Of a DNA stretch of 38,792 nucleotides, positions 6,677-16,332 are shown piece after piece. Position 1 is the stretch's first letter, and each line of letters starts with the position of its first letter. Origin of the DNA: a virus. Below the pieces are notes generated by a model. It did not search any database. It worked only from the letters and a program-made list of their open reading frames with translations, and had not been told where the DNA came from. Made by a program: the position numbers and the translations under genes. The stretch covers positions 1 through 38,792 of IMG/VR virus record IMGVR_UViG_3300021083_000123; one strand, given 5' to 3'.

Positions 6677-9177
6677 TGGCAACAAAATCTCAATCGTCGA
6701 ATACTACCACAAGTGGCTTAGGAAATAATTATCCAGTCACTAACAATAATTTAGATGCAACTTTTGCATTCGAATCAAACCCACTTGACAATTATGATTT
6801 GTCGACATACCATTTTAGGTTTTTTATGGTGTCGACAGCAGCTCAGAATACAGGTGACTGGATAAATCCTACATACCAAACAGTGATTGCTGAAACCGGT
6901 ATATCTGATATTGTTATAGATGATGTGTCAATTAGAACATTAGCAGGGCCTACACACGAAACAGGGACTGGAACTTCAACTGAATTAACATTCAAATTGA
7001 CTGAGCCTGCTGGTGCAAGATTAATGGATGATATGTATTACGCAAGTTTACAATTAGGCATCGGAAATTGGAATAAATCTCCATACTACATTGAGTTATC
7101 ATTTAGAGCTAGATCTCCATCAATATCTGCACCAGTAGTATCGAGTACCGATACTACTCCATCTGGGTATATAGGAGGCAATCGATGGGTATGGCCAATA
7201 GCAATTAAACAAATTGAGGCCCAAGTTGATAAAGTCGGAACCATTTATACTGTGTCGGCATTATTATATGATAATATTGCCCAATCAGACCAATATTTTG
7301 TTGTTCAACATAATTTAGTAGTCGATGGCAAGTCCCAAAATAGTCCTACCCCTAAAGTTATTAATACAGTAACCGATGCCCTAAGTCAACTATTCCAGAA
7401 GATAAATTTAGATCAAGTTGAAAAGATCGTATCAGGATATACAATTCCTGATTTTTATGAATTTGAAATTGATCCATCATTGGCTAATCTTAATTTATTT
7501 CCTGCAAATGATAGTATAAATTCATCTAGATCGGGTAATTATTATGATGCGAAATCAAAATCTCTGCATTTCAGTACCGGTACAAGTATTGATAGAATGG
7601 TCGATACAATATTAGCCAACACAGAATATTTTCAAAAATTATCAAAAGGTTCGGTTACATCTCAGGATAATAAATCTACAAATCAAACCTCAATGGATGA
7701 TATGAAGAAATTATGGAGAGTTCTTACTTATTCGTGGCCAATTGCATTCGATCCAGGCAGAAATAATAATGCTAATCATTTCAAAATTATAATTATACCA
7801 TATCAGAAGGGTAATTTACCATCAAACACTGCTCAAACTTCCGAAGCACCAGTTGATGGTAAAAAAAGGTATGACACTTATAAGCAAAAAGGCATATTGA
7901 AGAAACAATATAATTATTTGTTTACTGGATTAAATGACCAGGTGCTTAATTTTGATGTTAAATTCAATATGGCGTTTACCAATACATTAGCCAGATTTGA
8001 TGGTATCTATTATAATTCATCATCAAGTAATTTAGGTAAAAATCAGCACGAAGCATTAGATGCAGAACAATTAGCGGTTGAGTCATTAGTGAAATTAGTC
8101 AGATTAAAGAATTCACCAGACTCTAGTGATAGTGATGTTAAGAATGCAGAACAAGCCGCAGCCAATGCAGTAAATAGTAATAAACTATCAGCGACTCAGC
8201 AAGCACAGTATCAGAAATACCTATCAGTTGCCAAAAATCCAAGCAGATTGAATGTAAGCGGAATAGCAACAAGTGCAGAACAACAAAATCAGCAAACAAT
8301 AAAGAATAACCCATTACAATTTGTTACACAAGTTCAGCCACAAAATAGCCAATATGCATCAAAATTGACTGCCGGACAAATAAAGCCGGTAACTTTTTCT
8401 GAACAACCAGTAGAAACTTCGCTAGGATATGGCATTGAGCAATCGTATGGACCTGGAAAGAATCAAGTTAGTGCCTTATTCACTCAAGCCATGTATCAAG
8501 GAATAGGTGGAGACTTATTAAGAATTAAAATGACGATTAAAGGTGACCCATTTTGGATACAACCTGCACCAATCAGTAGAGATATAATGGTATTTCCACA
8601 GCCGACAGTTGCATCTGTAAATAGACAATATAATACCGCCAACTTTGACACTACTGATAATTTCTTTTTATTAAGAATGAGAACACCAAGGTTATTTGTA
8701 GATCCACCAAACGGACCGAATGGATTAAACACCATGGATCCTTACACTGATGTTGATACAATAAATGGAGTGTATCAAGTCATATCAGTAATCCATAATT
8801 TTATGAATGGACTATTTACTCAGGAGGTAGAAGCTATTGTAGATCCTGTAATTGATGTTTCAAAATTTTTAAAAGATATAGAAGCCTATGAATCCACTAA
8901 TGCCCAAACTTTACTCAATCAATCAGGAAATAATGTCCCGAATACCAGTAATCTGATACCTTCGAATTCTATTAAAACTAATCCAATTATAAATAATAAT
9001 TTACCAGTTATAGATCCGGGATATTCAAGTATTATACCTTCATTGGCGTCAAATAATACACAAAAATCATTACAAGTTCCAGGAATAAATACTAATATGA
9101 TAAATCAAATTGGTGTCGGAAATGGTTCACCATTTATATCAACTGCCCAAACAACATTACCTAATCTATTACCCTAA
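6676..9177 (+). CDS. Baseplate hub protein (gp27-position)
   Basis: An 833-residue virion protein lies between gp53 and the gp5 lysozyme, where T4-like phages place the central hub. The N-terminal 200 residues are beta-rich (FRFFMVSTAAQNTGDWINP, ELTFKLTEPAGARLMDDMYY, PYYIELSFRARS, then IKQIEAQVDKVGTIYTVSA), which is the pattern of hub domains that form a tube-like ring. A middle segment around residues 480-530 is Ala/Gln-rich and helical. The C-terminus (from about 750) is Asn/Ser/Pro-rich and probably disordered. Hub identity is inferred from position and pattern; no enzyme motif was seen. Confidence 0.6.
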   Translation: MATKSQSSNTTTSGLGNNYPVTNNNLDATFAFESNPLDNYDLSTYHFRFFMVSTAAQNTGDWINPTYQTVIAETGISDIVIDDVSIRTLAGPTHETGTGTSTELTFKLTEPAGARLMDDMYYASLQLGIGNWNKSPYYIELSFRARSPSISAPVVSSTDTTPSGYIGGNRWVWPIAIKQIEAQVDKVGTIYTVSALLYDNIAQSDQYFVVQHNLVVDGKSQNSPTPKVINTVTDALSQLFQKINLDQVEKIVSGYTIPDFYEFEIDPSLANLNLFPANDSINSSRSGNYYDAKSKSLHFSTGTSIDRMVDTILANTEYFQKLSKGSVTSQDNKSTNQTSMDDMKKLWRVLTYSWPIAFDPGRNNNANHFKIIIIPYQKGNLPSNTAQTSEAPVDGKKRYDTYKQKGILKKQYNYLFTGLNDQVLNFDVKFNMAFTNTLARFDGIYYNSSSSNLGKNQHEALDAEQLAVESLVKLVRLKNSPDSSDSDVKNAEQAAANAVNSNKLSATQQAQYQKYLSVAKNPSRLNVSGIATSAEQQNQQTIKNNPLQFVTQVQPQNSQYASKLTAGQIKPVTFSEQPVETSLGYGIEQSYGPGKNQVSALFTQAMYQGIGGDLLRIKMTIKGDPFWIQPAPISRDIMVFPQPTVASVNRQYNTANFDTTDNFFLLRMRTPRLFVDPPNGPNGLNTMDPYTDVDTINGVYQVISVIHNFMNGLFTQEVEAIVDPVIDVSKFLKDIEAYESTNAQTLLNQSGNNVPNTSNLIPSNSIKTNPIINNNLPVIDPGYSSIIPSLASNNTQKSLQVPGINTNMINQIGVGNGSPFISTAQTTLPNLLP

Positions 9178-9183
9178 AAATCT

Positions 9184-11814
9184 ATGTTCGATTCATATAG
9201 CCGCACAAATAAACCAGCTAAACAATTACAGTTTAATCCTATGGGCAGAGTTAATAATCTGTCAGGTGTGTTCATAGGATTTGTTAAAGATAATACTGAT
9301 GTTCAAAGAATGGGAAGATTAAAAATCTGGATACCTGAATTTGGATCTTTACCAAATGATATTGAAAGTTGGATTACAGTAAGTTATTGTTCGCCATTTG
9401 CAGGTGCAACTAATCCTATGACTGAAGACAAAAATAATGTTCAGTCATTTGAAGGAACGCAAACATCTTATGGAATGTGGATGGTGCCGCCAGATCTAGA
9501 AAATCAAGTTATTGTTATGTTTATAGGCGGTGATGCATCAAAGGGCATTTGGATAGGATGCTTATATCAGGAATATATGAATGAAATGGTTCCTGGAATG
9601 GCCTCATCTACTAATAATTATCAATATGGCACAACTTCGACTACATCAGGTCACACCGTGCCTGTTGCAGAATATAATAAATGGACCAGAGGTGTAACAG
9701 ATCCAGATTCGACAACAAAACCATTTGAAAAGACAAAATTTAAAGGAGTCGGCAATCAAGGATTGCTTCAGGATCCTATTAGAGGAACAACCACTACTAG
9801 CGCAAGAAGAGAAGCCCCATCGCAAACATACGGAATATTAACTCCAGGTCCATTACAACCGGGGTCTACTGATAGAAGAATGGGTGGTAGTTCATTTATT
9901 ATGGATGATGGCACCGGTAGTGAATATGTTCAATTTGCTACAAAGACTGGAGCCCAAATAAAAATAGATGAAACCAATGGATTTATATTTCTTATTAACA
10001 GAGACGGAACAGCTTGGATTCAAATGGATGCTGAAGGTAACATTGATATCTTCGGCGCAACTGATATATCAATGAGAGCACAAAAAGACATCAATCTAAG
10101 AGCTGATAGAAATATTAATATAGAGGCCGGCCAGAATATATTCATAAAAGCGGCAGCTGATACTACCCAAACTACAACTCAATTTACATATGATGTAAAT
10201 GGCGCAAATGTAACTAAAACTATACCATTTTGGGAATACCAAGGAGAAGGCCAGGGAGAAGGTGGCGACGTAGTTATTCAAGCATTAAATAATCTACAAA
10301 CCACAATTCAAAATAATGCATACATAACAATATTACAAGATAATTTGAATATTGATATAAATAATAATCTTAGTATTACTACTCAGAACGGTGGTCAAGA
10401 TTTTAATTCAAATAAGGGAATAAAATTAACGACTAATGCAGCATTAGATATTGCGACCACTGGGGCCATAAGGGTGGGGTCAAATAGTAATATTGATATA
10501 TCGGCACAATCAAATATAAATCTATGCACCTCTAGCGCAATTGGCATAAATTCTGCAACAGATATATTAGTCGAATCCGGAAGTAGTTTTCAAGTCGGCA
10601 CCCCCTTAATTATTTTACAAGGAAGCAATATGGTAGGTATAAATGGTGGCGGAGGAATTATATCAGCACAATCAAATACCGTAGGAATAAATGGCGGTGG
10701 TGGAACAGTTATAGCATCTGGTGGCAATGTAGATTTGAATGGATCTGGGGTAGTCCCCACACCCGCTGCACCTGCAACACCACCTACACCACAAGCTCCT
10801 TGGCCGGCAGCTATGTCACCCGTTGCAGAAGTAAAGCCATTAAATAATAAAATTAATGTGTTGCCAGATTGGACAACATCTCTGTCATACCCTGCGTGGC
10901 AACCAAATATTGCATATAACCAAGGAACTATTGTAACATATCAATTACAAACTTATCAAGCATTAGTGAATATCCCAAACAATGTATCCACTTTTAATTC
11001 ACAGCAATGGCAAATATATATTCCAATTGATAAATTTGTAAGAAATTCAGAAGCATTCCTCACAACAGTTAGTCGATTGCCGACATTCGAGCCGTGCCCA
11101 GAAAATATCGGAACAAAACTATCAACGATAGCTGGTAATATTGCACCACAAACAAGTGTATATGTTGGATCAGCCAATAATCCAGATGCAACTACTCCAC
11201 CACCCGATGATACACAACCTGGAGCAAGTAATACAAGTGTACAAAGTGATGGGCCGACTGCTACGACAGTAATCACTAATTCAGGTAGTAATTTTACCAC
11301 TGTAGTTCAACAATTAATTATCTATCACGAGGCTTCAATACCGCATTCATATTTAGATACAAAAAATAATCCAACTGGTGGAATTGGACATTTAATGACG
11401 CCATCTGAAATTGCATTATATCCAGCTTATACACAACAATATTGGAATGCCAATTCTGGAACACCAATTCCTCTAACTGTAAGAAATGCATGGTTTGCAT
11501 CTAATTTAGCATCAGTAGTCGCAGGAGCAATTAGTCAGCTTGGTAATGCTTGTTGGGATGCCCTTAATGATAATCGAAAAGCAGCTTACTGTGACATTTT
11601 ATATAATATTGGGTCCGGATCCGTATCAAAGGTTCAAAAAAGATTCCCTGGTCTTATAGCAGCATTACAAGCTGGAGATTATACTACTGCTGGATCATTA
11701 ATCGGTAATAACCAATGGTGGAAAGGTTATGTAAAAAATCGAGCAGTTGAAGATGGACAAATTATGACTACTGGCGTAATGTTACCAGTAGTATTAAAAA
11801 TTCAAATAGTGTGA
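9184..11814 (+). CDS. 5: gp5-like tail spike with C-terminal T4-type lysozyme
   Basis: An OB-fold-like start (GVFIGFVKDNTDVQRMGRLK from about residue 28) resembles gp5/VgrG. Residues about 250-390 form the repetitive beta-helix (GAQIKIDETNGFIFLINRDG, then NIDIFGATDISMRAQKDINL) that pierces the outer membrane in T4. A carbohydrate-binding-like segment follows around 560-615 (YPAWQPNIAYNQGTIVTYQ). The C-terminal domain (about 705-870) is a GH24 lysozyme: IYHEASIPHSYLDTKNNPTG places Glu716, Asp725 and Thr731 at exactly the spacing of T4 lysozyme Glu11, Asp20 and Thr26. In T4 gp5 the lysozyme sits before the beta-helix, so here the order is reversed. The protein should cut peptidoglycan during DNA entry. 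Confidence 0.88.
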   Translation: MFDSYSRTNKPAKQLQFNPMGRVNNLSGVFIGFVKDNTDVQRMGRLKIWIPEFGSLPNDIESWITVSYCSPFAGATNPMTEDKNNVQSFEGTQTSYGMWMVPPDLENQVIVMFIGGDASKGIWIGCLYQEYMNEMVPGMASSTNNYQYGTTSTTSGHTVPVAEYNKWTRGVTDPDSTTKPFEKTKFKGVGNQGLLQDPIRGTTTTSARREAPSQTYGILTPGPLQPGSTDRRMGGSSFIMDDGTGSEYVQFATKTGAQIKIDETNGFIFLINRDGTAWIQMDAEGNIDIFGATDISMRAQKDINLRADRNINIEAGQNIFIKAAADTTQTTTQFTYDVNGANVTKTIPFWEYQGEGQGEGGDVVIQALNNLQTTIQNNAYITILQDNLNIDINNNLSITTQNGGQDFNSNKGIKLTTNAALDIATTGAIRVGSNSNIDISAQSNINLCTSSAIGINSATDILVESGSSFQVGTPLIILQGSNMVGINGGGGIISAQSNTVGINGGGGTVIASGGNVDLNGSGVVPTPAAPATPPTPQAPWPAAMSPVAEVKPLNNKINVLPDWTTSLSYPAWQPNIAYNQGTIVTYQLQTYQALVNIPNNVSTFNSQQWQIYIPIDKFVRNSEAFLTTVSRLPTFEPCPENIGTKLSTIAGNIAPQTSVYVGSANNPDATTPPPDDTQPGASNTSVQSDGPTATTVITNSGSNFTTVVQQLIIYHEASIPHSYLDTKNNPTGGIGHLMTPSEIALYPAYTQQYWNANSGTPIPLTVRNAWFASNLASVVAGAISQLGNACWDALNDNRKAAYCDILYNIGSGSVSKVQKRFPGLIAALQAGDYTTAGSLIGNNQWWKGYVKNRAVEDGQIMTTGVMLPVVLKIQIV

Positions 11815-11818
11815 ACTA

Positions 11819-11841
11819 CCTGTGGACTAAAGATCCACAGG
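11819..11841 (+). terminator. Hairpin after gp5, candidate terminator
   Basis: CCTGTGGA pairs with TCCACAGG (8-bp stem, 7-base loop). It lies four bases after the gp5 stop and is followed by a weak T-run (CTTCCTGTTTC). A new late-type promoter follows, so this ends one late unit. Confidence 0.55.
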
Positions 11842-11895
11842 CTTCCTGTTTCAATGTATCCTTATAAATTTTAAAATCATCATCAAAATACCGGT

Positions 11896-11903
11896 GATAA
11901 ATA
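11896..11903 (+). promoter_or_regulatory. Late-type promoter box GATAAATA before gp25
   Basis: The box is part of the 14-base string CCGGTGATAAATAA at 11891-11904, which is repeated exactly at 27241-27254. The gp25 ATG follows at 11935. Confidence 0.7.
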
Positions 11904-11934
11904 AGATAATAGAATATAAAAAGAGAATTATCTT

Positions 11935-12348
11935 ATGGCTAATCCCGGAACCGTTCAAAATAATTTAATTACACCGCCACCGTATTTCATTGGGTTTAAT
12001 ACTATTGATCAACCTACGCCACCGTATAGTTTAACCAATCTAGAATTAATAAAAAGGGATTTATTAAACCAATTTATGACTGTGCCTGGTGAAAGAGTAA
12101 TGTTGCCAAATTTTGGGTCGAACATTCCACTATATGTAATGGATCCATTAGATGAAATCACCCAAGACAATATTAGAAATGATGCCATCAATATTATCAA
12201 CAATGAACCCCGTGTTCGTTTAGTTGATTTACAAATGTATTCGCAGGACCAAGCAATAAATATCGTCATAACTTTGATGTTTTTACCCGAAAGTATCCAA
12301 GATAATTTATTCTTGACATTTACTACTGAAAGTGCAGAATCATTTTAA
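11935..12348 (+). CDS. 25: gp25-like baseplate wedge protein
   Basis: At 137 residues this matches T4 gp25 in length (132). It carries the family's conserved core: LIKRDLLNQFMTVPGERVML, PNFGSNI around 58-64, the EPR motif at 91-93 (NNEPRVRL), and the closing beta strand INIVITLMFLPES. gp25-like proteins link the wedge to the sheath and occur in all contractile systems. It is followed 69 bases later by gp6, as in T4. Confidence 0.93.
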   Translation: MANPGTVQNNLITPPPYFIGFNTIDQPTPPYSLTNLELIKRDLLNQFMTVPGERVMLPNFGSNIPLYVMDPLDEITQDNIRNDAINIINNEPRVRLVDLQMYSQDQAINIVITLMFLPESIQDNLFLTFTTESAESF

Positions 12349-12417
12349 TAGGAAAATAATGAATAGAATTGTAAATTATATCTGGATTTTAGATCCGCAA
12401 ATAAAGGAATTATCATA

Positions 12418-15400
12418 ATGTCTGCATCAATTCGTCAAAATAATTTATTTGCCGGTGAATATTATCAGGTCGTATTTCAGGCATATTCTCAAATAGATTA
12501 TACCGCTTATGATTTCGATACATTAAAACAGGCACTCGTAAATTATATACAGACATATTATTCTGAAAATTTTTCCGACTGGACAGAATCATCCGAATTT
12601 ATTGCGTTAATAGAATTAATTGCGTATTTAGGAACAAGTTTAGCATTCAGAACTGATCTAAATAGCAGAGAAAATTTTATCGATACCGCCGAACGAAGAG
12701 AAAGTATTATTCGTCTGGCAAGAATGGTTAACTATGTTCCAAGTAGAAATCTTGCAGCCAATGGATTATTTAAATTTTCAGCAGTTCAAACTAATCAAGT
12801 TACAGTAGATACCAATGGCAATCAAATAACAAATTCGACAATTTTTTGGAATGATCCAAATAATGTAAATTGGTTTGATCAATTTATCCAAATTTTAAAT
12901 CAAGCATTTAATTCAACTAACCCATTCGGAAATCCATCACAATCTGGCATAATTGGGAATATACCAACTGATTTATATGCGCTGAATAGTGTATTAATGC
13001 AGAATGTTACTTACCCTATCACTGTGCCTATTAATGGACAGACATTTCCGATTGATGTAGTTAATCCTAATTTCGATTCAATGCAATTCTTTGAAAGAGA
13101 TCCTGATCCAAATAATCAAATGAATTTTATTTATCGAAATGATAATCTCGGTGTGAATTCTAATAATACTGGATTTTTCTTCTATTTTAGACAAGGGACT
13201 TTAACCAACATTGATTCAAATTTTCAATTTCCTATTCCAAATCGATTATTTGAAATTGCTAATCAAAATATAAATAATACCGATGTTTATGTTCAGTCAA
13301 CTGATGACAATGGTAATGTTTTAGCTCAATGGCAAATGGTTCCGCAACTTGCTGGTCAAAATATTATCTATAACAGCATCCAGTATGGACAACGAAATAT
13401 TTTTGATGTAATAAGTGGATTGAATGATACAATAACAATTAGATTCCCCGATGGAAATTTTGGAAATGTCCCAACTGGATTATTTAGATTTTGGGTTCGA
13501 GTTAGTGCCAATCAAAATTTAATTATTCGTCCGGAAAATGCACAAGGTCTGCAAATTGCAATTCCTTACTATGGAACTGACGGAGTAATTTATAATTTAA
13601 CAGTTACATTTGATTTAGAGTATACAGTCAATAATGCATCACCGTCTGAAACTAATGATCAAATTAAGCAGAATGCACCAGCAGTATATTCTACACAAGA
13701 CAGAATGGTAAATTCCAGCGATTATAATGTATTACCATTAGTCTATGGAAATCAAATTGATAAAATTCAAGCCATTGATAGAACCTTCAGTGGTCAAAGT
13801 AGATATATCGATCCTACTGATCCTACCGGTTTCCATCGAGATTTACTTATATTCGGCCAAGATGGTGCCTTATACAGAGATGATGATAATCAACAAAGTA
13901 TTATTACTCAGAATGGATCAAATTCTGGAAACATAGCATTACTAGTATTAAATCAAATCGAGAATCAATTACTAGATCCAAATTTGCAGAAATTTTTCTA
14001 TGATGAATATTTAACTCAATTTGAATCTGTGGTGCGAGTAAATCCAACTACTCCAAATCCAACTGGATATTCATTGTTAGATTTAACTAATCCAAATTAT
14101 GGAATGCCTATATTTTGGAAAACAAGTCCCACAACATTTAGAAACACAACAGGGTATTTTGTAAACTCAAATGGAGCATATGTTTTATTAGCAAATCTGA
14201 CAGGGTTTACGCCGTATAGCTTCATTACTACTGGATCAATTGTTGAATTCGCAAGCTCTACGTTGACTGATGGTGATTGGGTTCCAAATTATAGTACGCA
14301 AGTTGCTGCACCAGTTAATAGTGTAATTCAAAATGGTCAACCATTGGATCCAACGGTAAGTAACATAGGGCCAGTTGAACTTGGAATACAAGTCCAGAAT
14401 TTATACGAAGCAGTAATGGTATATCCTGCATTTAGGACCGCATTGAATCAAACTGAAATTAATAATATCAATGCAGCAATTACGAATGGTATTTCGTTCT
14501 GGATATATTACGATTTAATTAACGATGTATGGGGAGTTTCTACCTTTGTAGGATTAGTTACTAATCCAACACAGCAACCATTCATATATCCACCACCATT
14601 ACCAAGTAGTATATATTCGAATTTCTCAGTAGCTCCGAATTCGTGGATGATGTATGTTCAAATCACAAGCAATAATCAAACTGGGTTTTCGACATTCACC
14701 ATTACAAATAGGGGCAGAGTATTTGTGTTTGAATCATACCGAAATGTAAGATTCTTCTGGGAACCGAATCAAATTATTATTGATAATACTACTGGATTAG
14801 CATTACAAGATACTATCGAAATTATGCCGTGGATAAACACAAATAGCACTGTCGATAATAATAATCCGGGCGGTGTTGAAAATAATTTAATACCCGACAC
14901 TCCGCAAGATCAGAAACCATTTTTAGAAGTGCCAGTAACTTTTAACATATCTGGAGTATTTATTGATGATGACGGATATCAAGATCCATCGAAAGTTCAG
15001 GTATCATTAGTTGACAATAATGGTGATAATATTCCGGATCAGCCAAATGGGTTTGATCTGATTGTGTCGACCACTGATACAATTGTGTTTGAATATTATC
15101 AAGATGAAGTCACTTCATATGAAGGCACTAGACCTTGGATTGCTTCTTGGGGTCAAGAATTACAAAATATTACAGGAAATATGTATGTTCATTTTCCTGT
15201 AGATCCATTAGATCCAACACAATTGTATGGTCCACCATTTATATCAAATAGTCCGACATTAGCAGATCCATCTAATCCGAGCACATTCAATGGTACGATT
15301 TTATATATGGACGAAGTTGATTTAGTATTCTTAAATAGTGATATTCAATTAGAATTTGGTAACGGATATCCTATAACAATTGCTAATCAGATATCTGCGT

Positions 15401-16323
15401 TCTTTAATGGACCCACCGCTAATTCATTATCCGCATATCCATGGTTGGCAGGGACAGCTGATGTAGCAAATAAACAAACCATTATCAACACATATTTTTT
15501 AAGTAAATCATTCTTCATTACATATGACCAATTTGGTAATTTATATCAGCCAGGGTATGGAGTTTATAAGATATTAGAATTTCAAGCAACAAATAATATT
15601 AATGTATTTCCGACTGGACAAATTACAGTTGGTGCAACTGATCAAAATCATTTTGATAAAAATGGAAAAGTATTTACACAGAATGAATCTGTTCCTACTT
15701 TAAATCAACAACCATTTTATTTTAAATGGAGTCATTATTGTCCGATTGATCAAAGAATCGATCCAGCGCCATCTAATATTATCGATATGGTTGTATTGGT
15801 TGATTCGTATTATCAACAAATGCTAATTTGGAAAAGTCAAAATGGATCATTAGCAACAATGCCTGTGCCGCCGACTACTGAGGAATTAAGAACTAATTTT
15901 AGTAATTTAGATAATTATAAAATGGTGTCTGATGCAATGATTTGGAATTCGGGAACATTTAAAATATTATTTGGATCTCAAGCAGCACCTGAATTACAAG
16001 CATCATTCTTAGTAGTAAAGGCGCCAGGAACTAATGTATCGGATAATGTAGTAAAGACACAAGTGATACAAGCAATTGACGCATATTTTGCTATTCAGAA
16101 TTGGGATTTTGGTGAAACATTCTATTATACTGAATTGGCAGCATATATACATCAACAATTATCTACCATAATAGGGTCTGTTGTTATCACACCAACAAAC
16201 GCTTCGTCGACATTTGGAAATTTATTTGAAATTGTTGCAGGTCCAACTGAATTGTTTCTTAGTACGGCTTCGGTCGCAAATGTTCAGATAGTAAATAATC
16301 TTACAATGAGTAATTTAAATTAG
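12418..16323 (+). CDS. 6: gp6-like baseplate wedge protein (baseplate J-like), enlarged
   Basis: With 1301 residues it is about twice T4 gp6 (660). The N-terminal part has the gp6 pattern: DFDTLKQALVNYIQTYYSEN, a helical ELIAYLGTSLAFRTDLNSRE and TAERRESIIRLARMVNYVPS. Residues about 415-460 (QDRMVNSSDYNVLPLVYGNQ, then IDKIQAIDRT) fit the baseplate-J core. The extra length comes from beta-rich insertions in the middle. The C-terminus (about 1190-1290) again looks like gp6, with TQVIQAIDAYFAIQNWDFGE and a Tyr-rich helix. gp6 dimers form the inner ring that controls sheath contraction. It is followed nine bases later by the gp7-position gene. Confidence 0.88.
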   Translation: MSASIRQNNLFAGEYYQVVFQAYSQIDYTAYDFDTLKQALVNYIQTYYSENFSDWTESSEFIALIELIAYLGTSLAFRTDLNSRENFIDTAERRESIIRLARMVNYVPSRNLAANGLFKFSAVQTNQVTVDTNGNQITNSTIFWNDPNNVNWFDQFIQILNQAFNSTNPFGNPSQSGIIGNIPTDLYALNSVLMQNVTYPITVPINGQTFPIDVVNPNFDSMQFFERDPDPNNQMNFIYRNDNLGVNSNNTGFFFYFRQGTLTNIDSNFQFPIPNRLFEIANQNINNTDVYVQSTDDNGNVLAQWQMVPQLAGQNIIYNSIQYGQRNIFDVISGLNDTITIRFPDGNFGNVPTGLFRFWVRVSANQNLIIRPENAQGLQIAIPYYGTDGVIYNLTVTFDLEYTVNNASPSETNDQIKQNAPAVYSTQDRMVNSSDYNVLPLVYGNQIDKIQAIDRTFSGQSRYIDPTDPTGFHRDLLIFGQDGALYRDDDNQQSIITQNGSNSGNIALLVLNQIENQLLDPNLQKFFYDEYLTQFESVVRVNPTTPNPTGYSLLDLTNPNYGMPIFWKTSPTTFRNTTGYFVNSNGAYVLLANLTGFTPYSFITTGSIVEFASSTLTDGDWVPNYSTQVAAPVNSVIQNGQPLDPTVSNIGPVELGIQVQNLYEAVMVYPAFRTALNQTEINNINAAITNGISFWIYYDLINDVWGVSTFVGLVTNPTQQPFIYPPPLPSSIYSNFSVAPNSWMMYVQITSNNQTGFSTFTITNRGRVFVFESYRNVRFFWEPNQIIIDNTTGLALQDTIEIMPWINTNSTVDNNNPGGVENNLIPDTPQDQKPFLEVPVTFNISGVFIDDDGYQDPSKVQVSLVDNNGDNIPDQPNGFDLIVSTTDTIVFEYYQDEVTSYEGTRPWIASWGQELQNITGNMYVHFPVDPLDPTQLYGPPFISNSPTLADPSNPSTFNGTILYMDEVDLVFLNSDIQLEFGNGYPITIANQISAFFNGPTANSLSAYPWLAGTADVANKQTIINTYFLSKSFFITYDQFGNLYQPGYGVYKILEFQATNNINVFPTGQITVGATDQNHFDKNGKVFTQNESVPTLNQQPFYFKWSHYCPIDQRIDPAPSNIIDMVVLVDSYYQQMLIWKSQNGSLATMPVPPTTEELRTNFSNLDNYKMVSDAMIWNSGTFKILFGSQAAPELQASFLVVKAPGTNVSDNVVKTQVIQAIDAYFAIQNWDFGETFYYTELAAYIHQQLSTIIGSVVITPTNASSTFGNLFEIVAGPTELFLSTASVANVQIVNNLTMSNLN

Positions 16324-16332
16324 GTTTAATCA

